The notes under the pieces were generated by a model. The model was given only the letters and a program-made list of their open reading frames with translations, made no database searches and was not told the DNA's origin. From assembly GCA_035578155.1 (NCBI GenBank), contig JAPWDM010000005.1, positions 21,140,877 to 21,204,876 of the forward strand: a DNA stretch of 64,000 nt. Direction: 5' to 3'. This DNA is from Brachynemurus nebulosus (taxonomy: Eukaryota; Arthropoda; Insecta; Neuroptera; Myrmeleontidae). Position numbers and translations under genes: made by a program. The first letter of the stretch is position 1; every line of letters starts with the position of its first letter. This document shows, piece by piece, positions 46,889-59,319 of the stretch.

Positions 46889-48212
46889 GACAGGCGGCAC
46901 AATAATTTAATTTTCAAACTACACAGCTTGTCTATAGTTTGGATGAAATCGTATAAAAATTGAAATTTACTTAGAGTTTGTGAATAAAATATTATTGTTT
47001 TTCTACGCAGACAACAGATAATTATCCATGTTACTCGTAAAAATACCCGGACAACATCATACAAGTGTTGCCAACAAAATAAAAATTGTTCTATTACCAA
47101 AAAAAAAAAAAATGTATTTTCATTTAATTAAAATTTGATCCTATAATAAATTTGCTTAGATCCCTATACGGTCCGTTACAAAAACACTGTTGCAACAAAT
47201 GAATGTTGATTATTTCAGTAATGGTAGTACAGTCTGTTTGTGATTACCATTTTATTTTGTCACATTCTGTGAGTGTGTTGATTAATAAAACAACGTTTAC
47301 GCAACAGGTTTATCATAATATTTTAGTACAAAAAAAAAAAAAAATCGCCGTATTCTGTATGTACCAACTGGACTGACAAACATAAAATTTGTAATTATTT
47401 CACCAACTGGTGTTAATTGCCTTGTACAGGTTTATTTTCGGTCCATCTCTTTGGATTTTTGTTCTTTGCTTTTATTAACAAATAATTAATATATATTTTT
47501 TACTGTTAATATAACTTTGTCAATGTATATTTTATAATACTCAGAATTACCAATATTTATTTCATATTTATGTACAGTAATGGTCTCAATAAGTTTGGAA
47601 AATGTTGTATAAAAAAAAAAGCAGTGAAGTGTATCATTGAATGAATTTAAATTATTGTATAAAGTAGGGACGTTTTAGGTGATCTTGCAATGGAAAAAAC
47701 TCGTTCTCGTGCTGCAATAAAATTCTGTTTCAAATACTTCTTTTTTTCGTTTATTTTATTTTATTTTTTTTTTTGCATTTAATATACCTATAAAAATAAA
47801 GGGATAGTGTTAAACACGCATTAAGTCAAGATTTCGTAGTTGAGTAGTTACAGCTTTTAACAATTCTCGGGATAAAATATGTACTTTTAGTTTTGTTTAA
47901 TATTAAAATTTGCTTTTAATTTGTTATGGTTATCTAAAGTTTTTACTTTCTAAATGAGTTGAAAATATTTCAATAATAGTTGAAAAAAAAAAAACAGAAC
48001 TGTACTGTTTCTTAAATTGCACAAGATCCGACACTAACTACTACTAAAGTGGTCAAGTGGTGCGTGTAGACTACCTATTCCGATGACGGAAATAACGAAA
48101 TTCATAAAGATTTTGTTGTTAAAACTAGGAAAGCGTAAAAATATAAATAATATATCGATGGTTAAAGTGTAAAACTTCGTAAGTCTTTTTTACTAAATTT
48201 TGAATTTTTGTT
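46889..48212. other. AT-rich sequence with homopolymer runs
   Basis: Several A or T runs (near 47100, 47331, 47765). The minus-strand frame overlapping 46789-47100 starts in the hairpin repeat. Nothing recognised. Confidence 0.45.
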
Positions 48213-48220
48213 CTTCAGGG

Positions 48221-49144
48221 GAGGTTTACTTGAGCGTCGTTAAAAAAAAATCGATTTTTTTTTTTGCAGAAATTAGTAGCTAATTATGCGTAGAATATGT
48301 TCCCAAAGAAATTTTGCTGAAAGTAATTTAAGGGAAGGTTTACTTGAGATTTGATCAAAAAATCGAATCGAGCGTCGTTAAAAAAAATCGATTTTTTTTT
48401 TTTTGCCGAAGTTGATAGCAAATTATGTGTAGAATATGTTCCCAAGGTGATTTTGCTGAAAATAATTAAAAAAAAAGATTTTTGCACATTAACCGAATTC
48501 AGCTTTCTATAAAAATAAAACCCAAAAAACGTAGTTCACGCAATAAGGAGTATTAAATATAAAATTTTGAAAATACGTTTCTTTATATATATTTTATAAT
48601 ATCTCTGAACCACATTTTTGGAACTGGTTGACATGATAACTCAAAAACTATTCGATGGATCCTTTTTTTAAATTTTTTATTTTAAAGATAATTCAATTCT
48701 CCGGCACCTATACCTAAGTCCGATACACTTTCAATATTTTTTATTTTTTATTTTTTTTTTTTTTTACTTTAAAGAGCGTAAAATAAGACAAAAATAATAA
48801 TCAAAAGTTCACACATCCGCCATTTTTTTTTCTTTCAGCAACTTATTATAGGTATAGGTGCCGGTACTCTTCATATATTTTATAAATCTTTTTTGTTTTT
48901 GGATTTCAGTGGTTTATTACCGGCGCTATGATGTCAACCAACAAGGCATCGAATTTTCGGATCGTCACACTGCACTATCTATAAAATGGACAATTTTTTA
49001 TATTTGTCCTTGAAAAATTTTTTTTGTATAGTTTAATACTTAATAAATATGTGCACAAAGTTTAAAGTTGATACTTACTTCCGTTCTTGAGAAATAAATT
49101 CCAGAAAAATACATAATTTTTAAGGAGTCTCAAGTAAACCCCCC
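48221..49144. mobile_element. Inverted-repeat element, about 924 bp, possible 8-bp TSD
   Basis: GGTTTACTTGAG near the left edge (48223-48234) is inverted at the right edge (CTCAAGTAAACC, 49129-49140). An exact 8-mer CTTCAGGG lies just outside each end (48213-48220, 49145-49152). The left part holds a tandem duplication of about 110 to 140 bp (GAGCGTCGTTAAAAAAA... and AGAATATGTTCCCAA twice). The exact terminus is uncertain by two bases. The frame at 48284-48487 (minus) lies in the duplication. Confidence 0.7.
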
Positions 49145-49152
49145 CTTCAGGG

Positions 49153-49524
49153 AATCACAGTAATGCTAGGGCATCAAATTTACAAAACGTCGTAAGTAAG
49201 AGTTGACATTTTTAATTTTTAGAATTGGTGTGAGAATATATAAGGCAATATTAACAATATTAACAACAAAGGTAGCACTATTAACAACAAATATATCTTT
49301 TGTCTCTTGAAAAATTTAAATAAAAGTACACTTATGAGGTTTTGCATTTACCTTTCATAACTCTATGAAACATACGTACTTATTTGGTTAGTACTATTTC
49401 ATTTGGATTAGAAATCTGCAATAAATCTGCATATGTATGTGATTAAACTGTTGTTAGCTTTCGAGAATATTCTAAAACTTATGCAGTGTAAAATTAAATG
49501 AAGTATCAATGTAAAAAAAAGTTA
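49153..49524. other. AT-rich sequence, nothing recognised
   Basis: No feature supported. Confidence 0.5.
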
Positions 49525-49742
49525 GATATACCCTATTTCAAATACAATTGATCATGAGTCAGAGTTAAAAAATTAAATAATTCTTATATTCAAAACAAAT
49601 CAATCTTCTATTCTTTTCTAAAAACAAACTGCAATTTTAAAATTTACGTAAGTGCAATAATGAAAGAGATAATTTCAAGAAAACGGAGATTATTTAAATT
49701 CATAAGTGATGAAGCATGGTTAAATTTAACTGAAATGGACTC
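49525..49742 (+). repeat. Dispersed repeat, copy 1 of 2 (about 215 bp)
   Basis: Aligns with 56134-56347 along its whole length, sharing TTTCAAATACAATTGATCAT, AAATTAAATAATTCTTATATTC and GCATGGTTAAATTTAACTGA, with roughly one difference per eight to ten bases. Both boundaries are sharp. Family unknown to me. Confidence 0.85.
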
Positions 49743-51905
49743 TACCTGAGAATTACGGATTTTTAATTGGCAAAATCATAGTCGTTTTCAAAATATTTTT
49801 TTGAAATATCCATTGTATTAATTAAAACGTGACTCTTCATCTGTCATCCAGTTTTTCGCTTAATTAAACTGAATACAAATTTTGTTTTTCTGTTTTTCCG
49901 CTTAATGAAAATCAATACCCTCATTGTATTGAATATAAGGTGCTACTTTAGAAGGCTCTCTGTTGATTTATCCTGATATTCTAGATTGACGATGGGCAAC
50001 TTTTTTGTATGTCGCAAACCAGAATAATTCACGGATATACATTTTTGTAATTTTTGTTTTATCCTTTCTAAAACGTAATGATATAAAACAGTGTTTTAGA
50101 AGTTGAGGACGTTCGTGCGGCAAACCTAATTGTAGATAAAAATTTTAATTTTAGAGAATTGACAAGTTCAATTACATAGTTATCTTCCCTCAAAAATTTT
50201 AATGCCTTCATAGATCATGTCTTAAAGTAATTGACGATTAAAAATCTAATTTTTAACATAGAGCCATTAGGAAAAACCATTCTAAACAGCATTTTTTCAT
50301 TTTGAAAATTATAGTAAGTATATTATAAGAGTAGGTACCATAATAATAAATGTTTAAAAATATTCTTTGAAATATGCAATTTATATAATTGCACAAAAAA
50401 CATCGTGTTGGCGAACGTTAAAATGAAATATTAATTATTGAAATTAATATTCGGGTAGATTCTGATGTGAACACGTACATAATATTCATAAAAGGTCAAA
50501 TCAGACTACTAAATTTCAATCAACAACTGTGTATGCATTGATATCACAGATCAGTACATAGGTGGTACGTATAGCAATCACTTATATACACGACACATTA
50601 TATGGACACAATGGACACATGAACAAGCACAAGCTCTGTATGCATAACATACAGGTATAGAGTTCTGTGGTAACATTATTCTGTAGTGTTTTGTGGACGC
50701 GCATGAACGTTTTTAAGAGAATTGTCGACATTTTTATGATGCTTAACAAAGTGTCGAAATTTATTTAAATTACATGGTACGTAGAGCAAGTGGTCAAAAT
50801 ACGACATTTCATATTGCACAACGAAATGTTGTATAAACTAACAGTGGAAAGATTCCACAAAATCTGTGGAAATAAAATCAAAAAATCTAGACCAAATACA
50901 CAGGCGAAATCGCAAATACAGGGATCTTAGCTGAAAATTGCAGAACAATGTGTACTGGACCAGATAGTTACTTTATGTCAACCTTTGCCACAGACATCAC
51001 CAGGATTATAAAGTTATTTACTAGCATCACCGGGCTACTATAGTAACACCGTATATACAGCACCTAGGTGGGTACCTACTATAGATTTGTTAAGTTTGTT
51101 CATTTCATTTACCCTGTGGAAATACGGAAAATAATTGATACGATCTTTGAAATATTCATTACAGCAACATGTTGTAAGCACCAACTACAGTAGACCATCA
51201 CTTCAATATAGGTAGATAGAGCTACATGTACCACCTATCAGTTCCGTTGTTTGGTTTGATTGTAGTACCTGGATACCTATATGCTGTAACAGGGACTCAC
51301 TACTGACACTAGCGTATATTATCAGCATCAACGAATATCATAACGAAATAACGGAAATCGAATTGTTGATTCGTTAATTTTTATTGTGTTATCGTAGTTG
51401 AACATCTTTATTATTGTTTGGTTGAATTCATTAAAACAATGACAAGGCGTTTTTTTGTTTTTTTTTTTTTTGTTTCTGCATGACACAAATTTTCGATACT
51501 GGATGTTTGTAGATTTAATTGACCTGATTGAATGCAGACATTGTAGTTTTTAATTGCTAAAATAACGTATGTAATTATGTTTATTGTGTGCATGGATGGG
51601 CTGATATTTTTGAATAATTGTAATTTAAAAATACGTTCTCTTCGGCCACATCAAGTCTATAATTTAATATTTTGCAATATTGGGTAAAAAAGTTCAGAGT
51701 CAAATTTGAAATATTTCAGATTTCATAATCATTTTTTATTACTTATGTATTCGTATGGTATACCTTGAGCCATCTATCTTGATAGTGCGAAGAAGACGAA
51801 TTTAATACGTAAGTAACATAATAGTACGTAATAAAAGCGAGAACGAAAAAGATCAATCTATTTGATATAATTATATTGGCAAAACTCGGTGAGTAGAAAT
51901 ATACA
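49743..51905. other. AT-rich sequence, nothing recognised
   Basis: About 2.2 kb with no repeat, RNA or coding signal that I can support. The frame at 51411-51593 (minus) contains a T run read as lysines. Confidence 0.45.
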
Positions 51906-52200
51906 TCAATTTTTGGTAAATTATTAACTTCCCGTAGGAAATTATTGTAATGGGTCCGATTTTACGAATCGCTAATTTTGACATATCTCCACGTTTCAAG
52001 GTCACTAGAATCCGAATCCATCATTTTTAGCGTGATGTCTGTGCGTGCGTTCGTTAGTTCGTTCGTTCGTTCGTTCGTGAATTGCTTTTCGTCTCGCATA
52101 TCTCGAGAACAAATGGTGATATCAACTCCGGACTAATTTCATTAGATGCGTAATCAAAAAATGAAGATCGGATAAAGTTTTCAGCAAATTCAGATTAGCG
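51906..52200 (+). repeat. Insect-type dispersed repeat with (TTCG)n tract
   Basis: Contains ACTTCCCGTAGGAAATTATT, GGGTCCGATTTTACGAATCG, TTTTGACATATCTCCACGTT and TCTCGAGAACAAATGGTGATA in order, a phrase series I recognise from dispersed repeats in insect genomes. A TTCG tetranucleotide run lies near 52047-52078. A shortened echo (TTGCATATCTTGAGAACAAATG) lies near 52400. Confidence 0.65.
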
Positions 52201-52669
52201 GTTTGTTTTTTGTGGTAAAAAAACAGAATTAACTTTATTAAGATAACATAGATTACATGGATTTTTTACCATAACATTATTATATAATGGCCTAAGAACC
52301 TTCCTTGATGTTAAAAACGCCAGTATATTATTATAAAATTTAAAAAAAAAATAAATAAATAAAACGAAATAAGAAACTGTTTTTGAAATATATTTTGTCT
52401 TGCATATCTTGAGAACAAATGATGTTACATCATTTGTTTGATAAGGGTGGAGCCCCCACCGTTAGGTACAGAAGGCGAAGTCCCCGGTATGGCGCAAGGC
52501 GCAAAGCCTCTATCGGGGGCCCAGGGGAGAAGTTGCCCGAAATGTAAAAAGAATTATTTATGTACAATAGTCTCTAGTCCTTAAGGACACCCAATGGGAA
52601 GTTGACAGTGTGGGTAGACCTGTCCCCCAAATTTTTTGATAATGCTTTTAGAAATTTTGATTTCTGTTA
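52201..52669. other. Sequence with a GC-rich block, probably repeat-derived
   Basis: Positions 52440-52545 (GGTGGAGCCCCCACCG, GGCGCAAGGCGCAAAGCC, GGGGGCCCAGGGG) are far more GC-rich than the surroundings and resemble a dispersed insect repeat, but I cannot name the family. Confidence 0.45.
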
Positions 52670-52822
52670 TTATCTATATCTATATTAATATAATAAAGAG
52701 AGAAAATTTGTTTATATGTCTGATGTAAACTCAAATAGTACTGGACCGATTTTGAAAATTTTTTCACTGTTAGAAAGTCAAACACCCAAAAAAAGCTTAA
52801 AATAAACAGCTGGACGGAACAT
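52670..52822 (+). mobile_element. Possible Helitron-type 5' end
   Basis: TCTATATTAATATAATAAAG followed by AGAGAAAATTTGTTTATATG and CTGGACCGATTTTGAAAATT resembles the 5' part of non-autonomous Helitron-like repeats in insects. A TC start is present but no 3' partner was found. The 32-bp minisatellite begins directly downstream. Confidence 0.4.
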
Positions 52823-53016
52823 GGGTAGTAAGATCATAGTGACTATGGACCATTGGGTAGTAGGGTCATAGTGATTGTGGACCCCAGAGTAGTAAGACTA
52901 CAGTGATTATGGGTCACTGGGTAGTAAGGTCATAGTAATTATGAACTACCGGGTAGCGAGATCATAGTGATTATGGACCACTGGGTATAGTAAGGTCATA
53001 ATGATTAAGGATCGCT
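52823..53016 (+). repeat. Minisatellite, six units of 32 bp
   Basis: Units start at 52823, 52855, 52887, 52919, 52951 and 52983. The first five are exactly 32 bp and the last is 34. The consensus starts GGGTAGTAAGGTCATAGTGA and continues TTATGGACCACT. Units differ from one another at several positions, so the array is not recent. Confidence 0.93.
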
Positions 53017-54274
53017 AAAGTCGCAAAATAATTTTTGATTCTTGGTGACGTTTGAGCGAAATGGCGTTTTTCATTGCATTTTTTTTTTTTTGGCTTTTAT
53101 TCATAAATACTTCTTGGCTACTGATCCTGATCCATCTCTTTCGGAATGGGTGGAAATGGAACAGAAAAGCTACTTCCGGCGATATATTTTAGAGTTGTTT
53201 AACGCTTACATGGCATACATATTTGGGCTGTTTTCTTTATTTTCATTCAGGTTTCTATCGTGTGTTAGTTAGCGTTGAAAGAATTATTTGTTCTTACACT
53301 GCATGCTTATGATCTTTTAAAATCTATAGGGAGCGTGCGAAGTATATGTTGGGGACAATTAAATCGATTGCAGCGTGAGTAGTGAAGAAAACAAGCATTA
53401 ATACGGGCTCATATGTGTTTATATAGTATAATAAAAGATATTAAATAAAAATATTTACATTGATTCACTTTGATTATAAACGCAGTTGGAACTAATATGT
53501 CATTCCTTATTTATCTGTCAACAGTATTAACGTCTACACGTCAATCCATAAATACAGAATTAAAAATATTTGATGTATTTTAACTCACATAGTCACATGA
53601 AATAATGTTTCATAAGGAGTTAAAGTTATTGATCTTTGTCTTATGACTCTACATTAAACTAAATGACATACCAGCATTGACGTACTTCACCGGCACCAGC
53701 AAATTTTTCCTCTGCATAGTCCGAGGTTGGAAGGAAATACTGTCTGGATAATTATATCCATATTAACGTCGAAAATTGTTTAATTACTTTTTTAATATAA
53801 CTGTTATACTTCATCCCGTATTTTATTGTTCAAACGGAACAAATCAAATTGCTCAAATTTATTTACAAAAACAATTAATTGTAAATAGCAAACATTTGTA
53901 TTCAGATTTTACGGTTTGTTTAAAAATATTTTAAATTTATTTATTTCCACGGTTACCATTATTTATTATCGTTAATGAGCCCGGAAAAATGTATATTATA
54001 GATGTCGTTGCCATCACGCACCCAGCCTATAGACCATCCTTAATGGGGTATTTGACAGTAGCTGAAAAAATATCTATTTTGATTTTTAAATAATTGCTCG
54101 AGTCATAATGATACTGAATATTGCTTTTTTACAAGTTATTTCATTCAAAAATATAAAAATTTTAATTAAATAAAATTACAAAATTTACGTTAAAAACGAC
54201 GTAATTAAAAACATCAAGCAAAAGCAGCTTACGTCACAAGCTCGTTCGAATATGTAGGTATTATATTGTAGTTA
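53017..54274. other. AT-rich sequence, nothing recognised
   Basis: A 76-codon plus-strand frame at 53042-53272 is unassigned. Its middle part looks less AT-biased but matches no known domain. Confidence 0.4.
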
Positions 54275-55063
54275 CACGGAGAGAAAAATCCTATAATTTT
54301 TGTAGAGAAAATTTCAGAAAAATTACTATGCTCCCCTATAATCCGTGCGCGATCGACGACCAAAATAAAAAATATGTGCTAGCATGGTAAAATTTAATGT
54401 GGTGCTAACACAACTTTTATCACACTCTTATGCATGTATATTATAGTTTAATTCTTGTTGTCGTACTCTTTCATTTGCGCATCTGACTCGCGACCTTATA
54501 TTGGTTGCACTGTACCTGTAAAAACATGTATACAAAAATGATGGCCAACAATATAATTCTAATACATATACTAAAGATAGGTAAATAACAAAAAGATGAA
54601 TTAAACGATGACATCATCCTAAGAGAGTGTAAAAGCAACTGACAAATAGCTGCATCAAGGTGCCTGGTGCGAGCTGTCTGATAAAGTTTCTTCCACAGTC
54701 CACACCTATATGGTTCGCATGTAACCCATGTAACTCGCTGATTGAGGTACATTTCATTAGAGCGATCCCAACACAACCAACCTTCTTTCTGTTTTTTTTC
54801 TTTCTATTATTAGCATGTTAGCATGGAAATTTTTTTAATAAACACAATTAAAAATTATTTTTTTGTCGGTAATGGAACTTTTTACTGTGCTGTTTTACAA
54901 ATTTTACGGAGATAATATTACGAAAAGAACATTCCATCCTTTAAATTTTTTATGATTAATTATAATCTTTATATTTTTACCTTACAGAATTTAATATGTT
55001 CGTCCTTTACACGTCGATTGTAGTGCTGAGCACAGTAATTTTTATAGGAATTTTCTCTCCGTG
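54275..55063 (-). mobile_element. CACGGAGAG-family TA-flanked element, copy 5 (complete, 789 bp, inverted)
   Basis: Both ends are present: CACGGAGAGAAAAATCCTAT at 54275 and ATAGGAATTTTCTCTCCGTG ending at 55063, flanked by TA (54273-54274, 55064-55065). The orientation is opposite to copies 1 to 3. The central block AAAGTTTCTTCCACAGTCCA pairs it with copy 3. The 101-codon frame at 54471-54776 shares a stretch with the frame in copy 3 because the DNA is homologous. Confidence 0.93.
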
Positions 55064-55065
55064 TA

Positions 55066-55721
55066 GGAAAAAAACTGTTTACTTTTTGGTAACTATGAAA
55101 GAAATTTTTCATTATTAATTTTCATTACTAGATCTACTACTACTACTCAATGTTTTAGAGCCAATGACGTCATACGATTTGACGTCACAGAAAGCATCGT
55201 TTTGGCGATCTTTTTAAAAACTAAAATTTTATCGGTGATTTTTATTAAAAATATAGTACAAAATAATTTAAATATGCGTATTATGAGTTTAGTAAGAAGT
55301 AATAAACACACTAAGATGATTTTTAAAAATTTGTCAAATACCCCATTGATAACTGATCTTAAAACTATTTTGTTGGTTTGTGGAAGTGTTGCGAATTTAA
55401 AACTACAATATTTTATCAAAGTACAAATACCATTTTCTTTTAAATAAATTCAAATGAAAACCTTGTAAGAGAAACTATTATTATTATTTGTATATTATAA
55501 AAATACAAAACAGTTTGATTGTATTTTATTAAAAGCAATTTACTCCAGCACTACAACTCAAGGTATAAAAATTGCATCGCAAATGCATGCTTGCACTTAC
55601 AACATTGTTCCATAAATACCATCCAGTGATTTGGTTCAACTTTGATATTATTGAAGTCAATTTGTTAAAAACCTCTTTCAGCACAATGTATTTCTTTATA
55701 TTTTTTCCATGTTGTTTTTCT
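55066..55721. other. AT-rich sequence, nothing recognised
   Basis: Overlapping antisense frames at 55147-55447 are AT-rich and unassigned. Confidence 0.45.
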
Positions 55722-56880
55722 TTAAGGTGGTTGGCCCTTTTAGAGTATTCTAAAGATCAATAATTGATTTTTGCGACAATTTTGATGTATAGTTTGTGAG
55801 GTGCCTAACATTTTTTAAAATAGTTATAAATGGGCTGTGATGAATAGAAGCAGATTTCGTCGAGTGAGTGACGGAACGGGAAATGTGAAGCAATCATACC
55901 TAACCTACGAAACAATGCCTTATAGATTTATTTGTACATTTACATATAAAATTGATGTATTTTTCAATGACATTTATATGAATATACTTAAATTATAATA
56001 AACAATATCATTTTGATTTGAAATATGGTATTAGTATTTATTGTAAAATTGTTTTTAATTTTTTTAACTCAGATTAAGCCTTTTTTATTTTTTTATTTTA
56101 GGTATATAAGTGTGGTTAATACTTTGATATAGTTATACCTCTTTTCAAATACAATTGATCATGAGTTTTCGTTAAAAAATTAAATAATTCTTATATTCGA
56201 AACAAATCAATCTTCTTTTCCTTTCTAAAAATAAACTGCAAATTTAAAATTTACATAAATGCAATAATAAAAGAGATAAAGCCAAGAAAACGGAAATTAT
56301 TTAAATTCAAAGTGACGAAGCATGGTTAAATTTAACTGAAATGAACCATACTATAATTTTACTAATTTATGATAATATTTTTGATGATATAAATTTTCAA
56401 ATCTGTTATTTTATTAAACTAAATAAATAAGAAAAAGTGTACCAACAAATGAAAAATCCATTTTTCTTTTTTCGTTTCTTGTTTTCAAACTATTTCTGGT
56501 TACATTTCGTCAGTTGAGAATTGGTTTGTTCTAAGTCTATTTAAAAATTTTTTTTTGATGGCTGTTTTGATTATTACAACGTCAAAAATGGTCAAAACAA
56601 TCATCTAGAAAAAATAGATAGCAAAAGTAGGCTTGGATCAAACCAGTTCGATTGGTTTGATGTTCATCAAATGCAACTATATCAACACGAAAAAGAACAA
56701 TAAACTATAGACAAAAGTTATATGGTTCTTTTAATCACAGTAGATCTTGTACAAAAATTTTATAGTTACGGCAACGAGGCTTGCCGAGACGGGATATTTA
56801 GTCTTGAGAAAAAGTGGCTACAGTGATTGGTAGACTTTTTTAGTAGCCAATGAATCTCTAACGTGTGCTAACCACCTTAA
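55722..56880. mobile_element. TTAA-flanked element, about 1.16 kb
   Basis: TTAAGGTGGTTGGC (55722-55735) and GCTAACCACCTTAA (56867-56880) are inverted repeats with one mismatch, each ending on TTAA. The ends resemble those of 10511-11062 (TTAAGGTAGTT). The interior carries the dispersed repeat 56134-56347 and is otherwise AT-rich and non-coding. A Kolobok-like origin is possible but unproven. Confidence 0.72.
56134..56347 (+). repeat. Dispersed repeat, copy 2 of 2 (about 215 bp), inside the TTAA element
   Basis: Counterpart of 49525-49742 in the same orientation. The other copy is not inside a recognisable TTAA element, so the repeat has probably moved independently. Confidence 0.85.
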
Positions 56881-57648
56881 ATTTATAATAATATTATATT
56901 CAGGCGGGATCGACAAATGGCCAGACGGACAATTTATACTGATGACTGAATTGTATGCTACATTGTACATATATTGTTATACGTTGCTTTGAACATTGTG
57001 GATTACTTCTTTATGAAGCAAGCCAAACGAAGGAATCGGGAGGGGGAGGATCTTATTGTAGAAATATTTATATAGTAAACAGTTTATGTGTCAAAGAGGA
57101 AAATCTCTATTGCTACAACACTGAATGCCACGTTGTTGGGTCGGTACATACGGTACGTTACATTACCGACATCTTGTTTAACTAAGCTGTTTATCTTTGT
57201 TTTATAACTATTGCTGTTTTCTGTATAATAATATAGTCACTATTTTGACTTTTGTCAGTATAGCGGTGGTTCAATCGACACTTCGTATAATTAGAAAACG
57301 ACAAACTGGTTTGTTTGTCCATTTTGAATTGTTAATAGTTTTCGAAAGTTAATTATTCGAAAAGTTTTGAAGTTAAATTATTGAAAGTGTGTAATAAGAA
57401 ATGGCATATAACAGAAGATTAGAGGGAGGTGGGAAAAGACAGGGAAGAAGAGCGGTACTCATGTTATCACGCCACTTGAACGAATCAGTCGGAAGCAAAT
57501 ATTCACGTTCGGTCTGTTCGCTGAGTAAGAATTAGTCATAAAAAAGGGTGGAAATAAGTAAATGAATTTGTATTTTAGGGCCAAAAAAAGGGATTTTACG
57601 TTGTTACCTTATTAATTTTCAAATATTTTTTATGTTAGAGAGGGCGCA
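56881..57648. other. AT-rich sequence, nothing recognised
   Basis: The 76-codon frame at 56955-57185 is unassigned. A less AT-rich patch near 57420-57530 holds nothing I recognise. Confidence 0.4.
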
Positions 57649-58122
57649 GGACAACTACACTCGGCCAGGTAAAATAATGTTAATTACTATGGACAACTGC
57701 ACTCACCTTCAGAACATACCCCCTAGTGAGAATGGGTAACTGCACTCGATTTATATAAGTAAAAAGAGGGGAAAATTACTCCCACTTCGTTTCTCTTATG
57801 ACACAATTGTTATGAATAATATAATCATCAGTGCTATCATTCTGAATCGTGGATTAAAAAACAAAAAATAGAAAATTTTAAAAAAATTTCATATTGCAAT
57901 TTCATTTACAGACACCTGCAACTGATGATCGCCAATAAGCGTGAAATATGTTTTTTTTATTTAAATTATTATTCATAAAAAAATTATATTAAACTCATAT
58001 TATTAAACCGAATTACATGCATTGTATTTGTTTGTATGTCACTGGTACATACATATTTAGCGTATTTAAGAGGGGGTACATATTTCCTCTATTCTGATTT
58101 TCTAAAACGAGTGCAGTTGTCC
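57649..58122. mobile_element. Possible MITE with GGACAACTGCACTC ends, 474 bp
   Basis: GGACAACTACACTC (57649-57662) and GAGTGCAGTTGTCC (58109-58122) are inverted repeats with one mismatch. Direct subterminal copies occur at 57691 (GGACAACTGCACTC) and about 57734 (GGGTAACTGCACTC). No TSD was recognised. Confidence 0.6.
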
Positions 58123-58570
58123 ATCAGATTTAAATCATAAAAATTTATTGCAGGATTATTATTGAATCCCAACGCTGATGACTGAATTTCAGTTGGTTGC
58201 TTTTTAAAAGCTTTTATTTAACTTGCTATGTTAGTATGTTGGTTTAGATCAAATCTTGGAATCAAAATTTAGACAGGTTCTAATTGAGCTAGAGGTTTCA
58301 AATTTTGCATACGTGTGTAACCTTGATGACAATGCAGTATTGTATAATTAGTTTTGTCCTAAATCGCCCCAAAACCAAAATTGTTGGTTTTTAGTCCTGT
58401 GCAACTTTTTGACATATCAAATTGTCAAATATTGTCCATTGATTTTACATTGCAATTTTTGGTTTCCATAGTTATGTCTGATTAGGGTAAATTAACCGAT
58501 TAAAATATAGGTAAAAAAATTACTTCTTTAATTTTTTTAACATTAATTGTAATCAGACTAAAAACTAGAA
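58123..58570. other. AT-rich sequence, nothing recognised
   Basis: No feature supported upstream of the long hairpin. Confidence 0.5.
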
Positions 58571-58903
58571 AATAAATTAAAGTAAAAAAATGTTTTTTAA
58601 GAAAAAGTTTTTATTTAAAAATGGGCTAAAAAAAATAAAATAACTTTTGAGTGAAGTTTGAAGCAATATGCAACATAATTTATAAAAGTTTGAGGCGTTT
58701 AATTAAGTTTGGTAATTACTGAAAAATAAAATAGCTACAGTTATATCCAAAACAGAAATACCTAATTAATGATAACGCCTCAAGCTTTTATAAATTATGT
58801 TGCATATTGCTTCAAACTTCACTCAAAAGTTATTTTATTTTTTTTAACCCATTTTTAAATAAATACTTTTTCTTAAAAAACATTTTTTTTACTTTAATTT
58901 ATT
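58571..58903. repeat. Long hairpin, about 130-bp arms, 74-bp loop
   Basis: The left arm (58571-58699) and right arm (58774-58903) are reverse complements with only a few differences, for example AACTTTTGAGTGAAGTTTG against CAAACTTCACTCAAAAGTT and AACATAATTTATAAAAG against CTTTTATAAATTATGTT. No terminal repeat or TSD outside the arms is clear. It could be a recent inverted duplication or a foldback transposon. If transcribed it would give a long double-stranded stem. Confidence 0.93.
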
Positions 58904-59319
58904 AATAATTTGTTTAGTTATTTTTTTATTAAAGAGATACGCCGTCTTACCTCATACGTGGGGCCGTACAGGGATGAATTGCAATTTTTTGTTGTTATAT
59001 ATTTCTAAGAAAATGTTAAACGTTTGTTATTATTTTTTATGGTGAAATTTGGAAGAATGACTTCTATCAAAAATGGCAGAAATAATTAAAAGATTTTTTT
59101 ATCTCCAAAACATTGAGTTTTAGTTTCTATCAAAGGTTTAGCTGCCACGTCTTGCCCCACCTTCTTCTATACGGTTGTAAAATAAATAATATGTTGACCT
59201 TTTTCGGTTTTATTTTCTCGACCTGAGGAAAATATTCTTCAAAGGTACGGAAAATTTATAACGGTCTGTTATGGTGCATTGTCCACTATTGAGTTGGTGA
59301 TGGAAATTATTTTTGTTCC
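58904..59319. other. AT-rich sequence, nothing recognised
   Basis: Contains a small GC-richer patch (CTTACCTCATACGTGGGGCC) near 58947. No feature supported. Confidence 0.45.

Noticed and set aside
52823..53016. 32-bp repeats as a CRISPR array
   Set aside because: Units are contiguous with no spacers, diverged from one another, and the context is eukaryotic.
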